64,000 bases of DNA from Actinoplanes oryzae (GTDB lineage: Bacteria; Actinomycetota; Actinomycetes; Mycobacteriales; Micromonosporaceae), in assembly GCF_030757795.1 (NCBI RefSeq), contig NZ_JAUQWH010000019.1, positions 1 through 64,000 on the forward strand, written 5' to 3'. A program made the translations under genes and the position numbers. The notes under the pieces were generated by a model. That model searched no databases, was not told where the DNA came from, and saw only the letters and a program-made list of their open reading frames with translations. This document shows positions 42,007 to 51,056 of this stretch, piece after piece; within the stretch, counting starts at the first letter, position 1; each line of letters starts with the position of its first letter.

Positions 42007-44685
42007 CTAGCGCCGTCCCGCGGGAAGGCCCGCGTGCGCGTCGCTGTGGTGCTCGATCGGCGGGGTGTCCGGGCGTTGCCGGGCGCGGTCGGCGGCCAGG
42101 GCCGCGGTGAGGATGCGGCCGAGGAGGGCGAGCAGGGGTTCGGCGCCGGTCAGGCGGCTGTCGCCCGTATGGGCCTGGGGGTCGAGCCCGCAGATGGCGC
42201 CGAAGACGCTGCCGTCGGGCTCGCTGATGACCGCGCCCGCGTAGGCGCCGATGTCGATCAGGTCGTTGACGCCCGCCGCCGCGTAGACGGGGATGCCTTG
42301 GGCGTCGGGTGCGACGGCCGGGGCCCGCCCGGCGGCCATGTGGACGCAGAAGCTGTCCTCCCACGGGTGGCTGTCGCCCTGGCGCAGGCCGTAGCCGTTG
42401 TCGTCGAGGTAGAGGTAGACCTGTCGGCCGTTCTCCACCCGGGTCACGGCCCAGAACGCCAGCGGCAGGTGCTCGTGCAGATAGTCCAGCACCAGCCGGG
42501 CGGTCTGCTCGAAGCCTGGGGCGGGCGCCGGCGGTGGCAGGGCGGCCGTCGGGGCGATCGGTGCCGGCGGCGCCTTGACCTCGCGCGGCGGGACGTCCGG
42601 GGCGGCGGGCTCGTGGGCCCGCACGGCGACGCCTTCGGCGGGCAGGGTGAACACGAACTGGGAGCCCTGCCCGGCAGGGTTGTCGGCGGCGGTGATGGTG
42701 CCGCCGTGCCGTTGCACGATGCGCCGGCAGATGCCGAGTCCGAGGCCGGTGCCGGTGTAGCCGCCGGTGCGGTGGGCGCGGTGGAAGTTGGTGAAGATGC
42801 TGGTGTGCTGCCCGGCGGGGATGCCGATGCCGTTGTCGGTGATCGTCACGCGCACCTGGTCGCCCTCGGTGTCGCTGGCGATGCGCAGGCTCGGGACCAC
42901 GCCGGGGGCGGTGTACTTGATGGAGTTGCTGATCAGGTTGTCCAGCAGCTGGCGTACGAGCACCGGATCGGCCTGGACGGTGTGCAGCTCGCCGATGTCG
43001 AAGACCGGCACGGGCGTGTGATTGCTCTGCGCCTGGTCGATGCGGGCGGTGGCGATGTCGGTGACCACCGCGTTCAGGTCCAGGGGGATCGGGGTGATCG
43101 ACGCGTCGCGGGCGGTGGTGTAGGCGAGCAGGTCGTTGATGAGGTTGCGCATGCGCCCGGCGGCGCGGCGGATGCGCGCGACCCCGTCGGCGGCCTCGGC
43201 GGCGGCCGGATGGCCGGGGTCCTCGGCGAAGGCCTCGGCCAGCAACTCGGTCCACCCCTCGACCGTGGCCAGCGGGTTGAGCAGGTCGTGGGCCACCACA
43301 CCGGCGAAGGAGGCGAGCTCGTCGCGGTGGCGGCGCTCGGCGGTGACGTCGTGGAAGACCGTCACGGCGTAGTGGATGCCGTCGAGCTCGCCGGGGATCG
43401 CGCTCGAGCTGACGCTCACGATGCGGCCGTCGGGTACGCCGGGATTGCGGACCAGGATGTCCATCGCTGTCACGGGGTCACCGGCCAGAGCCCGCCGGTA
43501 GGGCATCTGGTCGCCCTCCAGCGGGGTGCCGTCGGGGTGGAACAGCCCGTAGTAGCCGGGATCGGCCATCTGCCCGGTGCTGCTCACCACTCCCCCGAGC
43601 AACTGGCGGACCGCCGGGTTGCGCAGCAGGAGCCGGCCCTGCCCGTCGACCACGGTCAGGCCCTCGGTCAAGGAGTCGACGATGGCTCTCATGAGCCGGG
43701 TCTGGCCCTCCGCCGCCTGCTCCGAGCCGCGCAGCCGGGACACCAGGGCCGTGCGCTCGTCGCGGCCCAGCGCCAGCGCGAGGCCGACCACCGCCACCAT
43801 CCCGACGAACAGCTGCGCGATGAGCGCCCGGAGCGGATGGGAGTCGATCGCGGCGAACGGGCCGTGCCCGGCCAGGGTGAACAGCACGGCGACCGTGCCG
43901 AAGACGATGTCGTGCACGATGACGAACCCGGTGTGCAGCCGCAACCCGGCCCACACCGTCATCACCAGCAGCGGAAACGCCAGCGGCAGCCCCTGCGAGG
44001 CACCGAAGGCCAGCACGTAGGCACCGGCCGAGGCCAGCACCAGCGCCCCGTACTCCAGCCGGCGCAGCGACGGCATCGCCGCCCAGGCCGCGCGCGAGCG
44101 CGCTCGCAGACTGCCCACGCTGCCGGGCGTACGGGTGTGCAGCAGGTGCCCCAGCCGGATCCCCGCGACGCCGATGAGCAGGATGCTGACGGTGTTGCGG
44201 GTCATCCACACCGCGGTGGCCGGCCACGAGTAGAACCCGCTGACGATCATTACCCCGGTCGGGCCGAGCACCGCTCCGCACGCCGTGGCGATGAACGCCG
44301 CGGCGACCAGCCGCCACAGCTCCTGCAGCCGGGCCAGCGGCTGCAGCCCGCCGCCACCCCACAGATGCGGCAGCCACCGCCCGAACAGCCAGGCGAACAT
44401 CATCGCCTGGGCCAGGTTCGCCGCGACGAAGAAGGCCGCGAGCTGCCAGGACGCGCCCGTGGCCGTGTTCACCACCATGGTGACCCCGGCCAGCGCCACC
44501 GCGTCCAGCCAGCGCCACCGCGACGCCCGCTGCGCGACGAACCACACCGCCGAGACACCCGCGGCCGGCCACACCAGGCTCAGGTTCGTGGCGTCCATCA
44601 CCGTCTTGCGGCCCGCGTAGGTGGCCACCACGTACAGGGCCGCGAAGCCCAGCGTCCGCAGGACCGACGACCGTCCGCTCGTCAT
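42007..44685 (-). CDS. MASE1-PAS sensor histidine kinase with C-terminal GAF domain
   Basis: An 892-residue sensor. N-terminal MASE1-type membrane domain (~1-290, about eight helices; TNLSLVWPAAGVSAVWF). PAS domain ~325-445 (IVDSLTEGLTVVDGQGRLLLRNPAV). HisKA with H in VVAHDLLNPLATVEGW (~466). HATPase_c: N-box LLDNLISNSIKYT, G1 DNGIGIP, G2 GTGLGLGI. After a Pro/Ala linker, a GAF domain occupies ~725-870 (FCVHMAAGRAPAVAPDAQGIPVYAAAGV). GAF after the kinase is unusual. Start ATG overlaps the receiver gene stop (ATGA), so both form one system. The signal is not predictable. Confidence 0.93.
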   Translation of the reverse strand: MTSGRSSVLRTLGFAALYVVATYAGRKTVMDATNLSLVWPAAGVSAVWFVAQRASRWRWLDAVALAGVTMVVNTATGASWQLAAFFVAANLAQAMMFAWLFGRWLPHLWGGGGLQPLARLQELWRLVAAAFIATACGAVLGPTGVMIVSGFYSWPATAVWMTRNTVSILLIGVAGIRLGHLLHTRTPGSVGSLRARSRAAWAAMPSLRRLEYGALVLASAGAYVLAFGASQGLPLAFPLLVMTVWAGLRLHTGFVIVHDIVFGTVAVLFTLAGHGPFAAIDSHPLRALIAQLFVGMVAVVGLALALGRDERTALVSRLRGSEQAAEGQTRLMRAIVDSLTEGLTVVDGQGRLLLRNPAVRQLLGGVVSSTGQMADPGYYGLFHPDGTPLEGDQMPYRRALAGDPVTAMDILVRNPGVPDGRIVSVSSSAIPGELDGIHYAVTVFHDVTAERRHRDELASFAGVVAHDLLNPLATVEGWTELLAEAFAEDPGHPAAAEAADGVARIRRAAGRMRNLINDLLAYTTARDASITPIPLDLNAVVTDIATARIDQAQSNHTPVPVFDIGELHTVQADPVLVRQLLDNLISNSIKYTAPGVVPSLRIASDTEGDQVRVTITDNGIGIPAGQHTSIFTNFHRAHRTGGYTGTGLGLGICRRIVQRHGGTITAADNPAGQGSQFVFTLPAEGVAVRAHEPAAPDVPPREVKAPPAPIAPTAALPPPAPAPGFEQTARLVLDYLHEHLPLAFWAVTRVENGRQVYLYLDDNGYGLRQGDSHPWEDSFCVHMAAGRAPAVAPDAQGIPVYAAAGVNDLIDIGAYAGAVISEPDGSVFGAICGLDPQAHTGDSRLTGAEPLLALLGRILTAALAADRARQRPDTPPIEHHSDAHAGLPAGRR

Positions 44686-45074
44686 CCGCCCACCTCGATG
44701 CCGGCGCCGCAGCCGGGCAGGCCGAGCATCTGCCGCACGCCGGCCGTCAGCGCCGCCCCGGTGAAGGGCTTGGCCACGAACACGGCCGGCACCTGCCGGG
44801 CGCGGTCGTACACGTCGCCGCCCCACAACACCGACAGGATCAGCGCCGGCAGATCCGGGTGCCGCAGCCGCAGCCGCTCGAGCAGCTCGAGACCGTCCAT
44901 GCCGGGCATGTCCAGGTCCAGCACCACCGCGTCGGGCGGGCCTCCGGCCTCGACCAGCGCCAGCGCCTCCGCCCCGCCGCCGGCCGCCAGCACCGCGTGC
45001 CCCTCCTGCACCAGCCGCTTCACCACGAGGTCACGGATGTCCGGCTCGTCGTCGACCACCAGCACCGTCGCCAC
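44682..45074 (-). CDS. Stand-alone response-regulator receiver
   Basis: A 130-residue CheY-like receiver. Acidic pocket D8-D9, phosphoacceptor D53 in VVLDLDMPGMDG, S80 in the Thr/Ser position and K101 in VAKPF. No output domain follows, so it signals by protein contact, as a phosphorelay intermediate or to an enzyme elsewhere. The downstream ATGA overlap places it immediately before the membrane kinase gene in the same operon. The Cys-Gly-rich tail (LPGCGAGIEVGG) is unremarkable. Confidence 0.92.
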   Translation of the reverse strand: MATVLVVDDEPDIRDLVVKRLVQEGHAVLAAGGGAEALALVEAGGPPDAVVLDLDMPGMDGLELLERLRLRHPDLPALILSVLWGGDVYDRARQVPAVFVAKPFTGAALTAGVRQMLGLPGCGAGIEVGG

Positions 45075-45189
45075 ATCGCCCCCTCACCCCTCCCTTCGGC
45101 GGCCGCAGCGATCCGATGAGCCGGAACCCGGCACGGCAGGCGTCGCACCGGCGTGGGCGCCGCGCCGGTCGTGCCGGGTCCGGAGGGGG

Positions 45190-48100
45190 TCAGCGCGTGT
45201 AGCGGTACGCGCGGGTGACGGTCTGGCCGAACGTGCCGCCCGCGCTGTCGGTGGCCCGCACCCGGGTCGACACCCAGCCGCTGCCCTTCGGGTAGACCAC
45301 CGTCGCCGCCGACCCGGCGATCGGTGCCTTGACCCAGCTCGCGCCGTCGTCGAAGGAGACCTCGAACGTCAGCGCGCGCAGCGTCACCGGGGCCCCGGCC
45401 TGCCCGGCCGGCGTCAGCGGGATGCGGTCCCTGGTGCCGGCGCGGGCGGTGTCGGCGGCGTCGAGGTGCGGCTGGTAGCGCACGGCGAACACCGGCAGGT
45501 TCACCACCTCGCCGGAGGCGCCCGACGTCCAGGACAGGACGGTGTGCGAGGTGGCGGTGTCGTTCTCGACGCGGTAGCGCGCGGGCTCGGCCGGCAGCCC
45601 GTCGGCGTAGGCGCCGCCCGCGTCCGTGGCGATCAGCTCGTCGCCGCGGTAGAGCCGGGTGGTGACGTCCTGGGTCTGGTCGTAGCCGGAGTGCCCGCCG
45701 CCGTCGCCGGCCCACGGCACGGTGACCGCCATCTGGTCCTGGTAGCGCTGGAACCACGGGATGCGCCCCTCGAACTGCATGGCCTGCGGCGCGGCGCCCC
45801 ACGTCTCGGCGAGCTTCTGCCCGGGGCGGTAGGTGCGCGCCGGGGCGTGCAGGACGTTGCCCTCGATGCCGCCCCACTCGCTGGGGCGGCCGATGTTCGC
45901 GCCCGCGATCCAGCGCAGGCCGGGGTCGCCGGTGAGATAGCTGACCCGTACGCCGGGAGCCGTCACCCGCGGCGCCCCGGAGACCACGTAGTTGCCGTCC
46001 GCGTCGGTGGCCTCGTGCCAGTGGTTGGCCACGGTGTCCGGGCCCCGGCCGCGGAAGGTCTCGGTGACGGCGGCGAAGTCCTTCGTGGTGAAGGCCCTGC
46101 GGTAGCCGCCGAGCAGTTCCTCACCCGTCACCGTGTCGCCGGCGAAGTAGGCGTACGGGCTGCCCGCGTGGTCCTCGCCGCTGTCGCGCTGCATCCAGAC
46201 GCTGCTCACGTGCCCGGTCAGGCCCGCGCCCCCGCCGCCGTCGGAGCGGCCGATGCTCAGGTCGCCGAACGTCGGCGCCGACGCGCTGTAACCCCAGCCC
46301 GCTCCGGCGGCACCCGCCTCGGCGACGCGGGTCTCGGCGTCCGGGCGGTCCACGCTCTGGGTCACGCGTACGGCGTCGCGGGCGTCGAAGACCAGCGTGG
46401 TGTCCTTGGTCAGCTCCAGTTCGGGCTGGAAGAGGATGCTCACGCCGGCGCCGGCGAACACGTAGGACCCGGCGGTGAAGCGGCCCTTGGGCAGCCGCAG
46501 CGTCACGGTCCCGGAGGCGTCCCACGGCGTCCAGAAGTCGCCGCCGTCGCCGGGCGTGTAGATCTGGGTGAAGTAGTCGGCGGCCGCCGCGCCGTCGGCC
46601 CCGATGTGCTTGATCGTCAGCTGGTAGCGCTCCGGCTCCTTCTCGATCGCGACCGGGGTGACGACCCGGCTGTCGCCGCTGGTGGCGGCCAGGTGCGCCT
46701 GGTGCACGCCGACCGCCAGCGCGCGGGTGTCGGCCGTGACGCTCACCTGGGCCGTACCACCGGCGGGGACCGCGACGGTGTCCGCGCCGAGCCGGAACGC
46801 CGGCGAGTCCAGCGCGAGATCGAGGGTGACCGCCGCCGGGCCGAGGTTGCGGTAGGTGACGGTCTTGGTCACCGCGGTGTCGTTGTCGTGCGGCCACAGC
46901 TGCGTGCCGTAGGACAGAGACACCGGCTCGGAGACCACGCTCTGCCGCAGCGCGCGGGCGACGTCGACGCGTCCGGCGCCGATCTCGGTGGGGGCGCCGG
47001 GCGTGCGCTCGGCGGAGGCGGTCAGGGCGGCCTTGAGCTGGGCGCCGGTCCAGTCCGGGTGGCGCTGCGCGAGCAGGACGGCGGCGCCGGCGACGTGCGG
47101 CGTGGCCATCGAGGTGCCGTCGGCCGCGACGTAGGAGCCGGGGAACTGCGCGTCGGGCGTGCCCATCTCCGTGCCGGTCGCGCGGGCGGCGACGATGCCC
47201 ACGCCGGGTGCGGCGATGTCGGGCTTGACGAACCCGTCGCCCGTACGGGGACCACGGCTGGAGAAGTCCGCGACCGCGTCGTCCCGGTCGACGGCGGCGA
47301 CCGTCAGCGCGGCGTCCGCGCTGCCCGGCGATCCGACCGTGCCCGCGGCGGGACCGTCGTTGCCGGCGGCGATGACGAACAGGGCGCCGGTCTGCGCGCT
47401 GAGCGTGCCGACGGCCTCCTCGAGGGGATCGATCGACGCCGTGTCCGGGCCGCCGAGGCTCAGGTTGATCACCTTGGCGTGCTGCTCGACGGCGGCCCAC
47501 TGCATGCCGGCGAGGATGGCCGAGTCGTCGCAGCCGGCGCCCGCGCAGACCTTGCCGGACAGGATCCGCGCGCCGGGGGCGACGCCCTTGTACCTGCCGC
47601 CCGAGGCGGTGCCGTCGCCGGCGATCGTGGAGGCGACGTGCGTGCCGTGCCCGACGGTGTCGGTCTCGCCGTCGGTGAAGGACCGGGACGTGACGCGGCC
47701 CGCGAGGTCGGGGTGCGACTCGTCGACGCCGGTGTCGAGCACGGCGACGGTCATGCCCTCGCCGGTCAGCCCGGCCTGCCAGGCGGCCGGGGCGCCGATC
47801 TGAGGGACGCTGCGGTCGAGCAGCGGCTGCCGCTTGCCGTCGAGCCACACGGTCTGCACGGTGCTGTCCTTCAGCGCCGGCCACACCGCCGGGGTGTCCC
47901 GCTTCGGCGCCTTCATCGCCACGGACCGCAGGGCCGCGAGGTCGCGGGTCGGCTCGGCGCCCCGGGCGCGCATGGTGGTCGTCACCTTGGGCAGCTGGGC
48001 GGCGGTCGCCGAGCGCACGATCAGCGGCACGTCGGGGCGGCGGGCGTCGTCGTAGCCGAGCCGGATCAGCTCGGTGACGTCGAACAGGCGCCGGTCGACC

Positions 48101-48396
48101 CGCCCGGTACGCACGAGCCGGGCGGCGTCGGAGGGGATCACCCGCAGGTGCCCGCCGGCCGAGGTGGTGGCGAACGTCAGGTGCTCGCGGCCGGGGCCGG
48201 GCTGCACGGCGGCGGTGGTGGCGTGCGGGGAGGAGACCTTCACCCGGTCGCCGGTCACGAGCGTCACCTCGTAGGCCTGTCCCGCCGTCGGAGCGGCCTC
48301 GGCCCGGCCCGGGGAGGGCAGCACGATCGCGCACGGGGAGAGGACCGCCACGACGGCCACCACCGCCAGCCGCGGTAAAGCATCGAACTTCGTCAT
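45190..48396 (-). CDS. Large secreted S8 subtilase
   Basis: A 1068-residue secreted protease. The signal peptide ends near AEA (~34), then an inhibitor-like propeptide. Catalytic D in VAVLDTGVDESH (~218), H in GHGTHVAST (~250), oxyanion Asn in AAGNDGP, S in DGTSMATPHVAG (~427). Beyond ~490 come beta-sandwich modules: a Fn3-like stretch YGTQLWPHDNDTAVTKTVTYRNLG and others up to residue 1068, probably for substrate binding. Typical of the long actinobacterial subtilases. ATG 48396; only a weak GGGG site precedes it. Single gene. Confidence 0.92.
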   Translation of the reverse strand: MTKFDALPRLAVVAVVAVLSPCAIVLPSPGRAEAAPTAGQAYEVTLVTGDRVKVSSPHATTAAVQPGPGREHLTFATTSAGGHLRVIPSDAARLVRTGRVDRRLFDVTELIRLGYDDARRPDVPLIVRSATAAQLPKVTTTMRARGAEPTRDLAALRSVAMKAPKRDTPAVWPALKDSTVQTVWLDGKRQPLLDRSVPQIGAPAAWQAGLTGEGMTVAVLDTGVDESHPDLAGRVTSRSFTDGETDTVGHGTHVASTIAGDGTASGGRYKGVAPGARILSGKVCAGAGCDDSAILAGMQWAAVEQHAKVINLSLGGPDTASIDPLEEAVGTLSAQTGALFVIAAGNDGPAAGTVGSPGSADAALTVAAVDRDDAVADFSSRGPRTGDGFVKPDIAAPGVGIVAARATGTEMGTPDAQFPGSYVAADGTSMATPHVAGAAVLLAQRHPDWTGAQLKAALTASAERTPGAPTEIGAGRVDVARALRQSVVSEPVSLSYGTQLWPHDNDTAVTKTVTYRNLGPAAVTLDLALDSPAFRLGADTVAVPAGGTAQVSVTADTRALAVGVHQAHLAATSGDSRVVTPVAIEKEPERYQLTIKHIGADGAAAADYFTQIYTPGDGGDFWTPWDASGTVTLRLPKGRFTAGSYVFAGAGVSILFQPELELTKDTTLVFDARDAVRVTQSVDRPDAETRVAEAGAAGAGWGYSASAPTFGDLSIGRSDGGGGAGLTGHVSSVWMQRDSGEDHAGSPYAYFAGDTVTGEELLGGYRRAFTTKDFAAVTETFRGRGPDTVANHWHEATDADGNYVVSGAPRVTAPGVRVSYLTGDPGLRWIAGANIGRPSEWGGIEGNVLHAPARTYRPGQKLAETWGAAPQAMQFEGRIPWFQRYQDQMAVTVPWAGDGGGHSGYDQTQDVTTRLYRGDELIATDAGGAYADGLPAEPARYRVENDTATSHTVLSWTSGASGEVVNLPVFAVRYQPHLDAADTARAGTRDRIPLTPAGQAGAPVTLRALTFEVSFDDGASWVKAPIAGSAATVVYPKGSGWVSTRVRATDSAGGTFGQTVTRAYRYTR

Positions 48397-48488
48397 ACCC
48401 CGTACGACTGGATCACCCGGCCGGAAAGTTGCATCAGGCGGCGGTGCCTTGTTGCCGTCGGGGTCGGCGTCGATGCGCGGCACCCTAG

Positions 48489-48523
48489 CCAGGGTTCCGG
48501 ACGGTCGGCTTCCGGAACCCTGG
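48489..48523 (-). terminator. 12-bp hairpin terminator after aldo/keto reductase
   Basis: CCAGGGTTCCGG (48489-48500) pairs perfectly with CCGGAACCCTGG (48512-48523), 11-nt loop, 7 bp beyond the stop at 48531. It separates the reductase from the subtilase gene 93 bp further on. Confidence 0.85.
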
Positions 48524-48530
48524 ACGCGGC

Positions 48531-49580
48531 TCAGAGGTGCGGGCCGAGCAGGGACAGGTCCGCCGGGGAGAGCCGGTCCCTGGCGGTGGCGGCCTGGTGC
48601 CAGTACGGGTAGAGCAGCGGCAGCGCGCTCACCTTGTCCAGCCGTGCCCGCTCCTCCTCGGCGAGCTTCAGCTCGGCGGCGGCGAGGTTGTCGGCGAGCT
48701 GCTCGTCCGTGCGCGCGCCGATGACCAGCGACGCGACGGCCGGGCGCCCGAGCAGCCACGCGAGGGCCACCTGAGCCGCGGAGACGCCGTGCGCCTCGCC
48801 GATCGCCACCAGCTCCTCGACGGTGTCGTAGAGCTGCTCCTGGTCGCGGACCGGCGGCTCGTTCCAGTCGGTGAGCTGGCGCGACCCGGCCGGCGGCTGC
48901 TGGCCCCGGCGGTACTTGCCGGAGAGCAGGCCCCCGGCGAGCGGGCTCCACACCAGGACGCCGAGGCCCTGGTCGACGGCGGCGGGGATCAGCTCGTACT
49001 CGGCGTCGCGGGCCTGCAGCGAGTAGTAGATCTGCTCGCTGACGAAGCGCGGGGTGCCGGTGCGGTCGGCGGTGCCCAGTGCCTTGAGCAGCTGCCAGCC
49101 GGCGTAGTTGGAGGCGCCGACGTACCGGACCTTGCCCTGCCTGACGAGCAGGTCGAGGGCCTCGAGGGTCTCCTCGACCGGGGTCTGGCCGTCCCACTCG
49201 TGGACCTGGTAGAGGTCGATGTGGTCGGTGCGCAGGCGGCGCAGGCTGGCCTCGGCGCCGCGGATGATGTGGTGGCGGGACAGGCCGGCGTCGTTGGGGC
49301 CGGCGCCCATGCTCATGCGCACCTTGGTGGCGAGCAGCACGTCCTCGCGGCGGCCCTCGAGCACCTCGCCGATGATCTCCTCGGAGAGCCCGTCGGAGTA
49401 GACGTCGGCGGTGTCGATGAGGTTGATGCCCGCGTCGATCGCGCGGTCCACCTGCCGGCGGGCCTCGGCGACGTCGGTGCTGCCGACGTTGGCGAAGTTG
49501 CCCTTGCCGCCGAAGGTCATGGTGCCCATGGTGAGGACGGAGACTCTGAGGCCGGAGCGGCCGAGCTGGCGATATTCCAT
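48531..49580 (-). CDS. Aldo/keto reductase
   Basis: A 349-residue NADPH-dependent TIM-barrel reductase. Catalytic tetrad: D and Y in NLIDTADVYSDG (~55-60), K in LATKVRMS (~85), H in YQVHEWDG (~125). The cofactor region near the C-terminus is VIGARTDEQLADNL. It resembles the YajO/AKR11-like branch with broad aldehyde/ketone specificity. ATG 49580. Followed by its own terminator; divergent from the DUF1996 gene (132 bp between). Confidence 0.93.
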   Translation of the reverse strand: MEYRQLGRSGLRVSVLTMGTMTFGGKGNFANVGSTDVAEARRQVDRAIDAGINLIDTADVYSDGLSEEIIGEVLEGRREDVLLATKVRMSMGAGPNDAGLSRHHIIRGAEASLRRLRTDHIDLYQVHEWDGQTPVEETLEALDLLVRQGKVRYVGASNYAGWQLLKALGTADRTGTPRFVSEQIYYSLQARDAEYELIPAAVDQGLGVLVWSPLAGGLLSGKYRRGQQPPAGSRQLTDWNEPPVRDQEQLYDTVEELVAIGEAHGVSAAQVALAWLLGRPAVASLVIGARTDEQLADNLAAAELKLAEEERARLDKVSALPLLYPYWHQAATARDRLSPADLSLLGPHL

Positions 49581-49712
49581 GGTCCCAACCTATGCCCAGG
49601 ATCGAGTTGCGGAACCCGACCCAGCTCTTCGGCCGATACTTCATCGAACTTCGTCCATGGCTTGGGAAAAGGCCGACACTGAGGGTTCCCCGATCCCCGC
49701 GGAGGAATCCCC

Positions 49713-51056
49713 ATGAAGAAGGTGCCCGCCATCCTTGCGGCGCTGCTGGCATCCGCCGGAGCAGTCGCCGTCACCACCGGACCCGCCGAGGCCGCCACGG
49801 TCACGGTGCAGGCCGAGGCGTTCGCGGCGCAGTCCGGCGCCGTCGTCGAGGCCACCGCCGACACCGGCGGCGGCCAGAACGTCTCCTATCTCGCCGCCGG
49901 CGACTGGCTGCGCTACGACGGCGTGGACCTCGGCGCCGCCGGCACGCTCTCCCTGCAGGCCCGGATCGCCTCGGCGGCCGGCTCCGGCGCGGTCGAGCTG
50001 CGCACCGGGTCGGTCACCGGCCCGCTGCTGGCCAGCTTCCCGGTCTCCCCCACCGGCGGCTGGCAGACCTGGGTCACCCGCACGGCCACCGCCGCCGGCC
50101 ACCCGACCGGCAAGCAGACCGTCTTCGCGGTGCTGCAGAGCACCGGCGGCGGCGATTTCGTCAACCTGAACTGGTTCAAGTTCGGCGACGGCGCCGGCGA
50201 CACGGCCGGTTGGGTGCCGATGGACCAGGCCCGGTGGAACGCCCAGCTGGCGGCCTACCGCGCACTGCCGATGCACCCGGCGCCGGCCGATGCCGTACGC
50301 GTCTCGGAGTTCAACGCGGCGTGTACGTACAGCCACTCCCGGCCCGACGACCCGATCGTCTTCCCCAACATGCCGGGCGCCTCGCACATGCACACGTTCC
50401 TCGGCAACACGAGCACCAGTGCCGCCACGACCACGCAGTCGCTGCTGGCCAACGCGGGCACCAGCTGTGCGCCGTCGACGGACCTGTCGGCGTACTGGAT
50501 CCCCACCCTGTACGAGAACGGCCGCGCGGTCGAGCCGTCCGGGGTGACCGTCTACTACGGATCGCGGCTGCCCGACCCGAGCGCGACCGTGCCGTTCCCG
50601 CAGGGCTTCCGGATGATCGCCGGCGACGCCCGGCTGCAGGTGCCCACGCCGAAGGGCTCGGTGAACCAGTTCTTCTGCGCCGGGCCGGGCGGTGAGATCG
50701 GGCGCAGCGCCGACGGCAACTGGCCGGTGTGCGCGCCGACGGCGGACCTGGTGTTCCAGCTGGTCTTCCCGGACTGCTGGGACGGCGTGCACCTGGACAG
50801 CCCGGACCACAAGTCGCACGTCGCGTACACCTACACCGGCACGTGCAGCGGCGACTACCCGGTGGCGATCCCGAACATCTCGTTCGTGATCGCGTACCGG
50901 ACCAGCGGGTCGGCGGCGGGCTTCGAGCTGGCCTCCAAGATGGCGTCGTCCATGCACGGCGACGTCTTCCTGGCGTGGAACGACGCCGCGCTCGGCCAGC
51001 GGGTCAAGGATTGCGTGGTGCAGCGCGCGAAGTGCAACACCGCGGGCGGGTTCTAA
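49713..51056 (+). CDS. Secreted CBM-like + DUF1996 protein
   Basis: A 447-residue secreted protein. Signal peptide 1-27 (cut after AEA). Residues ~28-155 form a CBM6-like beta-sandwich (VTVQAEAFAAQSGAVVEATADTGG, NVSYLAAGDWLRYDGVDL, WVTRTAT, FVNLNWFKF). Residues ~185-440 are the DUF1996 domain: SEFNAACTYSHSRPDDPIVFPNMPGASHMHTFLGN, with several histidines, YWIPTLYENG, and WDGVHLDSPDHKSHVAY. DUF1996 is thought to be an extracellular carbohydrate-related enzyme; its reaction is unproven. ATG follows CGGAGGAATCCCC. Stops interlock with the LysR gene. Confidence 0.92.
   Translation: MKKVPAILAALLASAGAVAVTTGPAEAATVTVQAEAFAAQSGAVVEATADTGGGQNVSYLAAGDWLRYDGVDLGAAGTLSLQARIASAAGSGAVELRTGSVTGPLLASFPVSPTGGWQTWVTRTATAAGHPTGKQTVFAVLQSTGGGDFVNLNWFKFGDGAGDTAGWVPMDQARWNAQLAAYRALPMHPAPADAVRVSEFNAACTYSHSRPDDPIVFPNMPGASHMHTFLGNTSTSAATTTQSLLANAGTSCAPSTDLSAYWIPTLYENGRAVEPSGVTVYYGSRLPDPSATVPFPQGFRMIAGDARLQVPTPKGSVNQFFCAGPGGEIGRSADGNWPVCAPTADLVFQLVFPDCWDGVHLDSPDHKSHVAYTYTGTCSGDYPVAIPNISFVIAYRTSGSAAGFELASKMASSMHGDVFLAWNDAALGQRVKDCVVQRAKCNTAGGF

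Noticed and set aside
42034..48378. A 2114-residue plus-strand open frame.
   Set aside because: It is antisense to the sensor kinase, receiver and subtilase genes; the sequence is Gly/Arg/Val-rich without domains, as expected for the complement of high-GC coding DNA.
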